Source: Eriocheir sinensis
Lineage: Eukaryota; Arthropoda; Malacostraca; Decapoda; Varunidae
Assembly (NCBI RefSeq): GCF_024679095.1
Contig: NC_066513.1
Location: 6,972,041 to 7,036,040, forward strand
Direction: 5' to 3'
Length of the DNA: 64,000 nt
Below the pieces are notes generated by a model. That model searched no databases. It was given only the letters and a program-made list of their open reading frames with translations, and was not told the origin of the DNA. Every line of letters starts with the position of its first letter. The first letter of the stretch is position 1. Below, piece after piece: positions 48,943 to 61,804 of this stretch. The position numbers and the translations under genes are program-made.

Positions 48943-48945
<3 letters not shown>

Positions 48946-49017
48946 CACACATTCATGGTTCATGGTTCATGGTGACGAGAGAAAGGAAAGAAAAAATCTA
49001 ACAGAAAAGGAGGAAGG

Positions 49018-49735
49018 ATGGAAAGTGTCTTATATGAATATTAATGGAATAGTGTTTAACGACTATTTGAGAGACAGAGAACCTGATATTGTGGGTTTGA
49101 CGGAAACCAAGTTGTGTGACCCAATTGAGGTGGTGGGGATTGGAGAAGGTGCATACAATATATGGAGGAGAGACAGAAAGAGAAAACAGGGAGGAGGTGT
49201 GATGTTGATGGTAAGGAAAGGCATTAAGGTGGAGAAGGTGATTGAGGGTGAAGGCTTGGCAGAGGTACTGAAAGTGGAAACTGTGGGTGCTGAAGGAAGA
49301 AGGAGGCAGTATGTAGTAGGGTATGTGCCACCAAGAACCAATGCATGGAAGGCCTGAGAATATGAAGTAATGATACAAGACACAGTGAGTTGCCTGGATG
49401 GAATGTTAAGAGAGAGTGTGAGAATAATTTTGATGGGTGATTTTAATTGCAAAGAGGTAGAATAGGAGGATTAGCAGACGCAGGGAACAGAAAAGTCGTG
49501 GGGAGGAAGACTCCCGCAATTGGCAATGGAACATGTGCTGACACAATGGATTAAAGAACATACTAGACTCGGGAAAGACAGCAAGGCATCAAGACTTGAC
49601 TTGTTTTTTTGCAAGGAACCGGAAGTAATAGAAAATATTAAAATAGATTGTCCAATAGCAAAGAGTGCCCATGCGGTTGTGGAATTTGAAGTAAAAGAAA
49701 AGAGAACGACTGACCGAAAAGAGGACCACTAAATA
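49018..49735 (+). pseudogene. CR1-like LINE gamma, APE-type endonuclease
   Basis: Reading KVSYMNINGIVFNDYLRDRE (domain start), DIVGLTETKL with the catalytic Glu, then GGGVMLMVRKGI, RQYVVGYVPPRTNAWKA (stop at 49357), IILMGDFNCKEV, MEHVLTQWIKEHTRLGKDSK, SRLDLFFCKEPEV and SAHAVVEFEV. The last motif is normally SDH; the Asp is Ala here, which would disable the enzyme. A stop and at least one frameshift (about 49440-49480) separate the halves. Confidence 0.82.
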
Positions 49736-49744
49736 GGGAGAAGA

Positions 49745-50184
49745 AACTACTCTAAGGCAGACTTTGTTAATATGAGAACTTTTTTTGAAAATGCAAATTG
49801 GAGTGGGCTGTACAAAGCTAAGAGTACACAAGATAAGTGGGAGGAGTTTTTAAAGCTATACAAAGAAGCCGAGAATAGATATGTCCCAAAGGTAACCAAA
49901 AAGGATGTTGGTAAAAAGGAGTGGTTTAACAAAAGATGCGAGGCAGCTAGAAAGAGAAAGGAGGAAGCCTGGAAGGGATGGAGGAGACGAGGAAGAATCA
50001 ACTCGTGGAACAATTTCAAAACAAGCAAGGAATGAATATACAAAGATTAGAAGAGAAGAAAAATGGAAATATGAAAAAGATATCATAGACAAGTGCAAAG
50101 ATCAACCTAAACTATTCTATAGACATGTAAACAGTAAACTAAAGAATAGAGAAACAAGTGATAAACTGAAAATGGATGGAATTA
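49745..50184 (+). pseudogene. CR1-like LINE gamma, linker before RT
   Basis: Reads FVNMRTFFENANWSGLYKAK, WFNKRCEAARKRKEEAWKGW and, after a frameshift at about 50030, YTKIRREEKWKYEKDIIDKC and LFYRHVNSKLKNRETSDKLK. It ends MDGIT at the Tigger-C border and resumes YGDPAEMAEVMSNSFHRVFT at 51977. This is the basic linker between endonuclease and polymerase. Confidence 0.8.
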
Positions 50185-51976
50185 CAGTCGTCCCTCAAAT
50201 AGTATGGGGGTTAGGGACCCAGGACCCCCGTACTATTCGAAAATCCGTATGAAATTAGTGCGCCCCATAAAAACACTCCTGGGCTGCATTTGAGAGAGGG
50301 AATCGTGACTCTCGGAATGTTCCGAGTGCTCTTAAACGCGTGACGCGGCAGCATGAGTTGCCAACTCGGCACATCCACTCATTTGAGAGAGCAACTGGGG
50401 GAGCCCAGAACGTCCCGAGTTCTCTCAAATGCATGACGCCACAGCACAGATTGTCAACTTGGGAAGTCCACTGGCTCCCAGTTTGGGGAGGTGGAGCGCC
50501 TCCATGCTGTGATGACGTCATCAGCAAATATTGCGGCCCAAAACAAACACATATAAGTGTTTCCATTGCATTTCACCTCCCTGTGCCACCATAACCACTG
50601 GAGCTTCCTTTTCATCCTCTGTTGCAAGGAGTTCGTCAGCCAGGACAGCTAGTAATGCATGTTAAACATCCGTAACATCGCCAGGGGTGGTCTGGCCGCC
50701 CGGGACGTCCCAGGTTCTCTCAAACGCGTGACGCCGCATCACGGGTTGCCAACTCGGGACGTCCACTGGCTCCCGGCTTTGAGAGGTGGAGTGCCTTCAT
50801 GCTGTGATGACATCATCAGCAAACATGGCGGCCAAAATAAACACATATAAGTGTTTTCATTGCATTTCACCTCTCTGTACCACCATAACCACTGGAGCTT
50901 CCTTTTCATCTTCTGTTGTAAGGAGTTCGTCAGCCAGGACAGCTAGTAATGCATGTTAAACATCCGTAACATCGCCAGGAGTGGTCTGGCTGCCGAGGCG
51001 ATCTGACTCGCTCTCTCAAACGTACTGTCAGGAAGATCAGCGTCGTTATTTTCCTTGAGTGAGATGCCGTTACCATATAGCAACGAGGCTTAGTAAAAGG
51101 ACGGCCTTTATCTCCACTCTTGCAGCACTCTTGGAGCACTGGCAGTTACTGCGGCAAGAATTTCTTTTACACTATGATAGATACAACAAACATTGCTCTC
51201 ATTCACATGGTACAAGTAACTCGATTTATGCGAGTATTGTGTCCTTGAAGAGGTCGCGTAAATCAAAAACAATGTAAATCAAACAAGAGGTAGGTTTGAA
51301 GGTTTCTATCAAAAAATAAATATTCACTGCAGTTAGGGGAGAGGGAGAGAGAGAGAGAGAATATCCATATCACGGAGATATCAACTCAGGCTCTCAGTCT
51401 CAGCCTCACTCGTGTGAGGAAGAAATGAGGGACTGGGACACTATGAGCGACTGGCTAGTATTGGTACTGGTACCGAGCAGTCTGGTACCGGTACCTGCCC
51501 ACCCCTATTGTTGAGAAGCGTGGCAGTGTGGGTACTGTATTGCTGTTCAAGTGACGTGCGGGAAGAACTGAGCTCAGCTGTGTGGCCACAGCGCCGTGTG
51601 AGTCCAGTTGTGTGAGACATCTGGTGGCCACTCCATAAAATATCGCATATAAGTGAAAAAACGTGTATATTAAACATTTATTTGGATTTTGGATCCTGCG
51701 TGAATCGAGAGTTACCTGTATGCTCTCCCTACCGCAACGTAACTCATCCCAAAGCGTAACTTCCCCAAAATCTGAATTCTTCTGAAAGATGAACACCTTT
51801 CTCGAACGCTTTGGAGTGCTCTCAGCAAGTGTTTTGGTAGAACAGTGTTGCCACTCACACCATGGCTACTCGGTGCGACGAGCGGGAAATTTTAAAATCC
51901 TAAAAAGTTCTTCCATGACAATCTGTATAAAACCGAAACCGTATTATTGGAAACCGTACTATTTGAGGGACAACTG
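50185..51976. mobile_element. Tigger-type family C, copy C
   Basis: A 1792-bp element with CAGTCGTCCCTCAAATAGTA ends and TA duplication (50183-50184, 51977-51978). Removing it restores KMDGIT-YGDPAEM. An internal segment of about 300 bp is tandemly repeated (compare gatgacgtcatcagcaaata at 50511 with gatgacatcatcagcaaaca at 50804). MITE copy IV is nested at 51213-51718. Confidence 0.86.
51213..51718. mobile_element. MITE (CAGGTAACTCTCG family), copy IV
   Basis: A 506-bp element with a left end slightly mutated (CAAGTAACTCGATTTATGCG), a right end complete and TA flanks. Joining the outer flanks gives attcacatggTAtgctctcc, which matches Tigger-C copy A. Confidence 0.82.
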
Positions 51977-52041
51977 TACATATGGGGACCCAGCAGAGAT
52001 GGCAGAAGTGATGAGCAACAGCTTCCATAGAGTTTTCACAA

Positions 52042-52416
52042 TGTTATAGTAGGATATCAATGTATTATTATTATTTAATATCACCACGAATTAGGCATAC
52101 AATTGTCAATGGAAAAACCCACGACAGATAGATCACGCCACCTTATAGGAATGTCGTCCGTCAGTGTTTACCGTCTCAGTTTTGTATACTTCGCACTCCG
52201 ATGGTGCGTGGAGGTCACCTTGACATACGTGACCAATTGTAACAATTATTTTCCAACCTGTAACTCGCGACTCCTTCACGAGAGTCCGACTGACACTAGC
52301 GACAGTCGCTCTCGCTCCGTCGCTTCTTGTACATAAAGGCTACGAATATAATTCGCCTTAAGGAAGCTGAAGTCTTAATCAACACCCTTTAAACGCCCCC
52401 CGACAAGCCCGTTACA
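52042..52416 (+). mobile_element. Solo LTR (TGTTATAG...CCGTTACA)
   Basis: A 375-bp insert beginning TGTTA and ending TTACA, flanked by ACAA on both sides (52038-52041 and 52417-52420). It interrupts LINE gamma just after SFHRVFT. Short inverted TGTTA/TAACA ends and a 4-bp duplication are typical of Gypsy/BEL-type LTRs. A TATA-like stretch is at about 52331 (gtacataaaggc). No internal retroelement sequence remains, so it arose by LTR-LTR recombination (inference). Strand by TATA placement. Confidence 0.68.
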
Positions 52417-52429
52417 ACAAAAGAAGACA

Positions 52430-53998
52430 GATCTGTACAACCCCCGGGCCAGGAAAGAGGAAGGGTTATGAGATAGAGTTAACAGTGCAGGAGGTCAGGG
52501 AAAGCTTGAATAAGCTGGATGTAAGAAAAGCGACGGGGCCGGATGAAGTATCAGAGGGATCTTGAAAGATGTAGTGAGCAACTTGCAGAGAAACTGCACT
52601 CCATAATGAGCGCCTCCCTGAGAGAAGGAAGGGTACCACAGGATTGGAAGAGAGCAAACATAGTACCAATTTTTAAGGGAGGCAAGAGAGAGGACCCATT
52701 AAATTACAGACCAGTATCACTCACTAGTGTGGTTGCGAAGATATGTGAGAGGCTGGTTAAAAACAGGTGGTCGGATTTTTTAGAAAGGGAGAGAATTATC
52801 TCGGATTGCCAGTTTGGATTCAGGAGAGGGAGATCTCGTGTCACCAACTTGTTGTGTTATTACTCAAGGGTGACAGATTTAATACAAGAGAGAGAAGGCT
52901 GGGGGGATCGAGTGTAACTGGATTTGATAAACGCATTTGACAAAGTACCGCACAGAAGACTAATTTGGAAAATCAAAAATAGGGGTGGAGTGGGTGATGG
53001 ACTGATTAAGTGGCTGGAGGACTTCCTAACTAACAGGGAAATGAGGACAATAATCAGGGACAGGGTTTCCAACTGGTGCCCAGTGAGGAGTGGGGTGCCA
53101 CAAGGTTTGGTGCTGGTGCCAATAATGTTTGCTGTTTATATAAATGATATGGTGGACGGAGTGACCAGCTCTGTGAGTTTGTTTGCAGATGATGCAAAGC
53201 TATTGAGACGAGTCAATGATGTGAAAGACTGTGAGGCATTGCAGAGGGACCTGGACAAAATATGGGAGTGGAGTGGTACATGGCAGATGGAATTCAACCT
53301 TGGGAAATGTAAAAAAATAGAGTTTGGTAGGAACAATAGAAGATGTGAATATGATTATAAGATGGGAGGTGAGATAATATGCAGAGGAGTGGAAGAAAAA
53401 GATTTGAGAGTGATTGTCTCAGAGAACATGTCACTGGACAAACACATCAACAGGATAACAGGACAAACTATGAATTTGCTGAGGAACATAAGGACGGCAT
53501 TTGTGTATTTGGACGAAGAGATGATGAAGAAAATAATAGATACAATGATAAGGCCAAGGTTGGAGTATGCAGCAGTGGTCTGGTCTCCTCACGAAAAGAA
53601 GAACATAAGAAAGCTGTAGAGAGTGCAGAGAGTGGCAACTAAGATGGTACTGGAACTTAGTGATTGGCCGTATGAGGAGAGACTCAATAGCATAGGGCTC
53701 ACAACCCTGGAGAGAAGAAGAGAGACAGGAGACCTGATAGCGGTGTACAGGGTGGCAAGCGGGGTGGAGAATCTGGACAGAGAGGACCTGCGTGTGTGGA
53801 ACGAGAGAGAAACGAGAGGAAATAGAAAGAAGTTGAGGGCGACCACGTGAAGGCAAGATGTGAAAAAGTTTAGCTTCCCAAACAGAAGCATTGAGCTATG
53901 GAACAGACTGGAGGAGGAGGTGGTTTGTGCAAGAAACATTCATGATTTTAAGGAAAAGTTGGGTAAGAGAGGATATGGAGACGGGACAGCGCAAGTGT
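52430..53998 (+). pseudogene. CR1-like LINE gamma, reverse transcriptase and C-terminus
   Basis: Motifs in order: VRKATGPDEVS, KRANIVPIFKGGKREDPLNY, RPVSLTSVVAKICERLVKNR, DCQFGFRRGRSRVTNLLCYY, INAFDKVPHRRLIWKI (first catalytic Asp region LDLINAFDK), [33 protein letters not shown], and the C-terminus WPYEERLNSIGLTTLERRRE. FADD is intact. Breaks: frameshift near 52550, stop at 52915-52917 (Tyr to stop before LDL), stop at about 53617 (Glu to stop) and 53848. A long dead copy with clear ancestry. Confidence 0.86.
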
Positions 53999-54045
53999 AG
54001 CTCTTTTCCCGTATGTCACAACTAGGTAAATACAACTAGGTAAAT

Positions 54046-54359
54046 ACACACACACACACACACACACACAGAAGGGGAATGAGAATGGTGTGGGGAGGGA
54101 GGGTCAGAAAGGAGAGTCAGATCAGGGCTTTCGTCATAACATGACCTGACTCAGGTCAGCTAATGTCCTGACTTGTCTACACACACACACACACACACAC
54201 AGAGAAGGGGAATGAGAATGGTGTGGGGAGGGAGGGGCAGCAAGGAAAGTCAGATCAGGGCTTTGGTCAGGATATGACCTGACTCAGGTCAAGACATGAC
54301 CTGACTCTCCCTTCTGCCCCTCCCTCCCCCCACCCTTCTCTTTTCCCTTTGACTGTGTT

Positions 54360-54399
<40 letters not shown>

Positions 54400-54465
54400 A
54401 TGACATGACCTGACTCTCCCTTCTGCCCCTCCCTCCCCCCACCCTTCTCATTTCCCTTTGACTGT

Positions 54466-54496
<31 letters not shown>

Positions 54497-54530
54497 ACCT
54501 GGCTCCTTCTGCCCCTCCCCACACCCTGCT
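54046..54530. repeat. Minisatellite, right block with inverted half
   Basis: Two plus-oriented units (54054-54300), then units in inverted orientation (54290-54530; cctgactctcccttctgccc, ccacccttct, (TG)n), giving a large palindromic arrangement. Confidence 0.75.
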
Positions 54531-56520
<1,990 letters not shown>

Positions 56521-56560
56521 TATCCATATATATACATATACATATATATATACATATACA

Positions 56561-56611
<51 letters not shown>

Positions 56612-56618
56612 CTATATA

Positions 56619-56659
<41 letters not shown>

Positions 56660-56668
56660 ATATATAAA
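56521..56668. repeat. (AT)n microsatellite, right of Tc1 element
   Basis: Interrupted AT/ATAC tract of about 145 bp. Confidence 0.95.
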
Positions 56669-56787
56669 ACTCCACAGTCGGAACAAATAAAGCTTTTTCA
56701 GTGTTTTCAATACCTTGAGTTACATAATCTTCAAGTTTAGCGCTATAGCTTCAGAATGAAGCGAGCGCGAAACTCGAGAGGGTACTG

Positions 56788-57745
56788 TATAAGCAAAAAA
56801 GAAACGAGTATATTAGAATTTGCAGAGAGGAAAGATAGAATTTCGAAAGGGATATAATAGACAAATGCAAAGACCAACCGAAGCTATTTTACAGATTTAT
56901 AAATGGGAAACTAAAACAGCGTGAGGAAATAACAAAATTGAAAGTTAATGGCGAGGTGTATGTGGATGAGTTGGAGATAACGGAAGAAATGAACAAAAGC
57001 TTTCAAGAAGTATTCACAGGAGAAAGCAAGTTTGACATACCAACTGGAATAGGCCCAAGAGGGCCCTGCCTGTGTGACATAGAAATCACAGTGCAGGAGA
57101 TAACTAATGAAATGGAGAATCTAGATGTGAGGAAGTCACAGGGTCCCGACAGTGTTTCCAACTGGGTGCTGAGCGAGTGTAGGAATTTATTGGCGGATAA
57201 AATACACAAAGTTATAAAAAGATCGTTGGCTGAGGGTGGAGTCCCTCTGGACTGGAAAAAAGCTGACATAGTCCCCATCTACAAGAGCGGAAGAAGAGAC
57301 GACCCACTTAATTATGGACCAGTTTCCTTGTGAAGTAGTGTCAAAAAATAAGAAAAGAATTGTGTAAAAGAAATGGACGAAGCACCTAGTGGAAAATGAA
57401 ATCATCACAGAAAGACAGTTTGGATTTAGAAAAGGAAGATCATGCCTGGCAAACTTGGTGTGTTTCTATTCAAGGGTGACAGAAGTGGTGCAGGAGAGAG
57501 ATGGATGGGCTGACACTGTCTACTTGAACTTGAAAAAGGCCTTTGAAAAGGTGCCGCATAGGAGGTTGATGTGGAAGCTGGAGACAGTGGGTAAATTAGG
57601 AGGAGGACTTCTAAAGTGGATGGAGAATTTTTTGAAGAACAGGATGATGAGAACAACTATTAGAGGCAGGAAATCAAGTTGGAAAAATGTCATGAGTGGA
57701 GTTCTGCAAGGCTCTGTGTTGACCCCAATTATGTTTGCAGCACAG
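56788..57745 (+). pseudogene. CR1-like LINE copy alpha, right piece (linker and RT)
   Basis: Continues from 48239. Reads RNEYIRICREE, FERDIIDKCKDQPKLFYRFI, EITVQEITNEMENLDVRKSQ, GPDSVSNWVLSECRNLLADK and VPLDWKKADIVPIYKSGRRD, and, after breaks near 57330-57400, RQFGFRKGRSCLANLVCFYS, YLNLKKAFEKVPHRRLMWKL and SGVLQGSVLTPIMFAA. It ends before the FADD box, where unrelated DNA begins. The first catalytic Asp of LDLKKAFD is replaced twice (LNLKKAFE), so it is dead beyond its frameshifts. Confidence 0.83.
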
Positions 57746-57959
57746 TACAGTACAAGTACAACTGTAAATAAGAAGACACACTTACGTTATTCACACTATA
57801 ATAACACTGAAAGTCAAATAAGAACTTGCACGATCATATACGGAAGTCTCTAGGGAGAGTCAGAACAGAATACGGATCACTCAGCACCAACTAAAACTAA
57901 ATGTAATAAAGAAGCGTAACATAGGCATTAAAGCCATATAAAAAGGGTTAAGCAAGCTT
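57746..57959. other. Short non-coding interval
   Basis: No recognisable feature. Confidence 0.4.
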
Positions 57960-58455
57960 GACATCCTTGCAGCATGCCACAGGCCGAAATAGCCGGAGTT
58001 GGCATTCACGAATTAAGTTGGTAACAGTCCTCGGTTCCATTCCATGAAGTAACCGCTTGCTCAGCACAGTCATTCCAGCAATACCCCATTATTCTGCAAA
58101 GGCACTTGGTGCCAAGGCTTCAACTGTCATTGTCTCACAGCCATACAGATTCAATTCTTTCTCTATTTGCACAGATAATGACAACGCCATATATTCGTGT
58201 TGAGCAGGTCCATAACACAATAGATCTGACCCATATTTCAAATGATTTCCCACCATTGTTATGCACTACACTACCAAGGTATGTGAAACTTTTGGTGACA
58301 TTAATGTCCTCGCCACATGCATGAACAGGCTGAGCTGTGTCATCCAGTAAGCCTCCAAACAATTGAACCTTGGTTTTAGCCCAGGAGACCGACAGTCCCA
58401 CTGGCTTCACCTCCTCATGCAGCACTTCAAAAGCCATCAGCAATTTATTCTTATT
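57960..58455 (-). pseudogene. RTE-like LINE, 3' part of a split copy
   Basis: The minus-strand reading LLMAFEVLHEEVKPVGLSVS, then WAKTKVQLFGGLLDD and SFTYLGSVVHNNGG, is the RT palm-to-thumb of an RTE-like family. It follows the FADD box, which is on the other side of the Jockey insertion at 61790-61810 (reads DLALANDDV, with Ala-Asn-Asp-Asp in place of FADD). Confidence 0.8.
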
Positions 58456-58620
58456 TTTTACAAGAGACAGCTCAGGGCACGAAAAAAATGGAAACAATAA
58501 AAAAAAGCCCTTCTGCTACTCTAAAAAAAAAAAAAAAAAAAAAAAAAATCCAAAGAGGTAGCCGAAAGAGAGGTCAATTACGGGAGGAGAGGTGTTCAGA
58601 CACCCTCCTCTTGAAAGAGT

Positions 58621-59032
58621 TCAAGTCGTAGGCAAGAGGAAATACAGATGAAGGAAGATTGTTCCAGAGTTTACCAGCGTGAGGGATGAAAAAGTGAAGA
58701 TGCTGGTTAACTCTTGCATAAGGGGTTTGGACAGTATAGCGATGAGCATGAGTAGAAAGTCGCGAGCAGCAGGGCCACGGGAGGGGAGGAGGCATGAAGT
58801 TAGCAAGTTCAGAAGAGCATGAAGTCAGCATGAAAATATCGATAGAAGATGGAAAGAGAGGCAACATGGCGGCGGAAATTAAGAGGTAGAAGACTATCAA
58901 TAAGAGGAGAGCTGATGAGACGAAGAGCCTTAGACTCCACTCTGTCCAAGAGAGCTGTGTGAGTGGAGCCCCCCACACGTGAGATGCGTACTCCATACAA
59001 GGGCGGACAAGGCCCCTATATATGGATAGCAA
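58621..59032 (-). pseudogene. Jockey copy 2 RT C-terminus
   Basis: Reads LSIYRGLVRPCMEYASHVWG, then LDRVE(S/W)..LRLFVSSALL in shifting frames, and RRVSEHLSSRN as the protein end. Same as 406-867. Confidence 0.75.
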
Positions 59033-59244
59033 CTGTGCGGGGAAAAGAACTGGCGGAGATGATACAGATCGCCCAACCTCGAGGAAGCTGATTTAGTGAG
59101 AGAGGAGATGTGAAGTTTCCAGTTAAGATTTTGAGTTAAGGATAGGCCGAGGATGTTTAGTGTTGAAGATGGTGACAGCTGAGTGTTGTCGAAGAATAGG
59201 GGATAGGTGTTTGGAAGATTGTGTCGAGTTGACAGGTGGAGAAA

Positions 59245-59604
59245 TTAGGTTTTTGAGGCATTGAAGGACACAAGGTTCCTTTTACCCCAATCGGAAATGA
59301 TAGTAAGGTCTGAGGTTAAGCGTTCTTCAGCCTCCAGCCTGGAGTCATGTAATTCCTGTTGATAGGGTCTTCTGTTGAAAAAAGTTGAATAATGCAGAGT
59401 GGAGTCATCAGCATATGAGTGGATAGGACAGTTTGTTATGGAAAGAAGATCACTGATGAATAACAAGAAGAGGGTGGGTGATAGGACAGAGCCCTGTGGA
59501 ACACCACTGTTAATAGATTTAGGGAAAGAACAGTGACCGTCTACCACAGCAGATATAGAACGGCCGGAAAGGAAACTGGAGATAAAGGAACAGAGAAAAA
59601 GCAA
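59245..59604 (-). pseudogene. Jockey copy 2 RT core, first repeat
   Basis: Minus-strand reading CSFISSFLSGRSISAVVDGH, NSGVPQGSVLSPTLFLLFIS and HSYADDSTLHY. YADD intact; truncated by a frameshift upstream. Confidence 0.82.
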
Positions 59605-59843
59605 AGACTTGTGCCAGACTCTATTGAAAACTTTCGATATGTCTAGCGCAACAGAGAAAGTTTCACCAAAATGGCTAAGAGAGGATGACCAAGAATCAGT
59701 TAAGAGAGCAAGAAGATCGCCAGTAGAACGCCCCTTGCGGAACCCATACTGGCGATCAGATAGAAGATTAGAAGTGGAAAGGTGCTTTGAATCTTCTGGT
59801 TAGGATTGATTCAAAAAGCTTTAGATAGACAGGAAAGTAAAAG

Positions 59844-60620
59844 CTATAGAGTGGTAGTTTGAGGGATTGGAACAGTCACCCTTCTTAGGCACAGGCTGTA
59901 CAAGAGCATACTTCCAGCAGGAAGGAAAGGTGGAAGTGTTGATGGAGGCAGAGGCGAATGAGAGTTTTGACCAGGCAAGGTGTCATGCGCAGGAGCACAG
60001 TTTTTAAGAACAATAGGAGGCACTCCATCAGGTCCATAAGCCTTCTGAGAGTTGAGGGCCAGAGAGGGCATAAAAAACATCATTCTAAGAATCTTCAATA
60101 ACAGGTATGCAAAGGTCAGAGGGGAATCATCCAGAGTTAGTGTTAAAGATGGTGACAGCTGAGTGTTGTCGAAGAATAGGGGATAGGTGTTTGGAAGATT
60201 GTGTCGAGTTGACAGGTGGAGAAATTGGGATTTTGAGGCATTGAAGGACACAAGGTTCCTTTTACCCCAACCGGAAATGATAGTAATGTCAGAGGTTAAG
60301 CATTCTACACCCTCCACCCTGGAGTCATGTAATTCCTGTTGATAGGGTCTTCTGTTGAAAGAAGTTGAATAATGCAGAGTGGAGTCATGAGCGTATGAGT
60401 GGATAGGACAGTTTGTTATTGAAAGAAGATCATTGATGAATAACAAGAAGAGGGTGGGTGATAGGACAGAGCCCTGTGGAACACCACTGTTATTTGGTTT
60501 AAGGAAAGAACAGAGACCGTCTACCACAGAAGAACGGCCGGAAAGGAAACTGGAGATAAAGGAACAGAGAAAAGCAAAGACTTGTGCCAGACTCTGTGAA
60601 AACTTCGATATGTCTAGCAA
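59844..60620 (-). pseudogene. Jockey copy 2 RT core, second repeat fused to upstream region
   Basis: Minus-strand reading through CSFISSFLSGRSSVVDGLCS, NSGVPQGSVLSPTLFLLFIN and HSYAHDSTLHY (YADD changed to YAHD). It then runs into DDSPLTFAYLLLKILRMMFF and KAYGPDGVPPIVLKNCAP, which belong upstream of the RT in a normal element. The fusion marks the tandem-duplication junction near 60131. Confidence 0.8.
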
Positions 60621-61243
60621 CAGAAAGTTTCACCAAAATGGCTAGAGGATGACCAAGAATCAGTTAAGAGAGCAAGAAGATCGCCAGTAGAGCCCTTGGA
60701 ACCCATACTGGCGATCAGATAGAAGATTAGAAGTGGAAAGGTGCTTTTGAATCTTCTGGTTGAGATTGATTCAAAAGCTTTAGATGAACAGGAAAGTAAA
60801 GCTATAGAGTGGTAGTTTGAGGATTGGGACGGTCACCCTTCTTGAGGCACAGGCTGTCAAGGCATACTTCCAGCAAGAAGGAAAGGTAGATGTTGAAAGG
60901 CAGAAACGAAAGAGTTTGACCAGGGAAGGTGTCCGCACGGAAGCACAGTTTTTTTTATTTTTATGAACAATAGGAGGCACTCCGTCGTGTCCATAAGCCT
61001 TCTGAGGGCTGAGGCCAGAGAGGGCATAAAAAACATCATTCCTAAGAATCTTAATAACAGGTATAAAGGAGTCAGAGGGAGTATAAGTAGGAGGAATATG
61101 CCCAGAATCATCCAGAGTGGAGATGTTACAAAAAGTTTGATCGAAGAGTTCAGCCTTAGAGATAGATGAGACGGCAGTGCTGCTGTCTGGGTTAAGAAGA
61201 GACGGGAAAGAGGAAGAAGTGAAATTGGAGGAGATATTTTTGG

Positions 61244-61804
61244 CTAAGTGCCAGAAGTCTCTGGAAGAATTAGAGAAAGCAAGGTGTTGACATTTGCTAT
61301 GAATAAAGGAGTTTTTGGTAGTCGAAGAATAGATTTGGCACGATTCCGGGCGGAAATGTAAAGATCATGGTTAGCAGGTGTTCGAAGGCTCTGGTACCTT
61401 TTGTGAGCTGCCTCTTTATCTTTGACAGCACGAGAACAAGCGTGATTAAACCAAGGCTTTTTAGCATAAGGAGAAGAGATAGTACGTGGAATGCATGATT
61501 CCATTCCAGAGACAATCACCTCTGTGATGCGCTGGGCACACACAGAGGGGTCTCTATCCTGGAAGCAGTAATCATTCCACGGGAAATCGGAAAAGTACAT
61601 CCTCAGGTCGTCCCACCGAGCTGAAGCAAAATGCCAGAAACATCGCCTCTTCGGTGGGTCCAGAGGGTGTACAGAGGCGATAGGACAGGATACAGAAATA
61701 AGGTTGTGATCGGAGGAGCCCAACGGAGAGAACAGTTTGACAGAGTAAGCAGAAGGGTTAGAGGTAAGGAAGAGGTCTAGTATGCCAAGAGAGTACATCA
61801 TCAT
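61244..61804 (-). pseudogene. Jockey copy 2 endonuclease C-terminal part
   Basis: Minus-strand reading [56 protein letters not shown] and [24 protein letters not shown] is intact. The ORF start (61785-61804) belongs to the interrupted RTE-like LINE, not to Jockey. Shows the uninterrupted [12 protein letters not shown] that copy 1 has split with a MITE. Confidence 0.82.

Larger units (their letters stand above)
48943..54045 (+). mobile_element. CR1-like LINE copy gamma (nearly full length)
   Basis: Endonuclease (49018-49735), linker (49745-50184), RT (52430-53620) and C-terminus (53620-54000), with tail caactaggtaaatacaacta. It is broken by Tigger-C copy C (50185-51976) and a solo LTR (52042-52416), and by several stops. 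This is the best template for the family in the window. Confidence 0.85.
58456..61785 (-). mobile_element. Jockey-type LINE, copy 2 (5'-truncated, internally duplicated)
   Basis: Minus-strand copy of the family at 236-4871, inserted in the RTE-like LINE. It starts within the endonuclease ([20 protein letters not shown] at 61785) and ends with the A-rich 3' region near 58500. A segment of about 975 bp (59159-60131) is repeated at 60132-61117, so the RT core occurs twice. It lacks the MITE and the short LINE found in copy 1. Confidence 0.85.
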
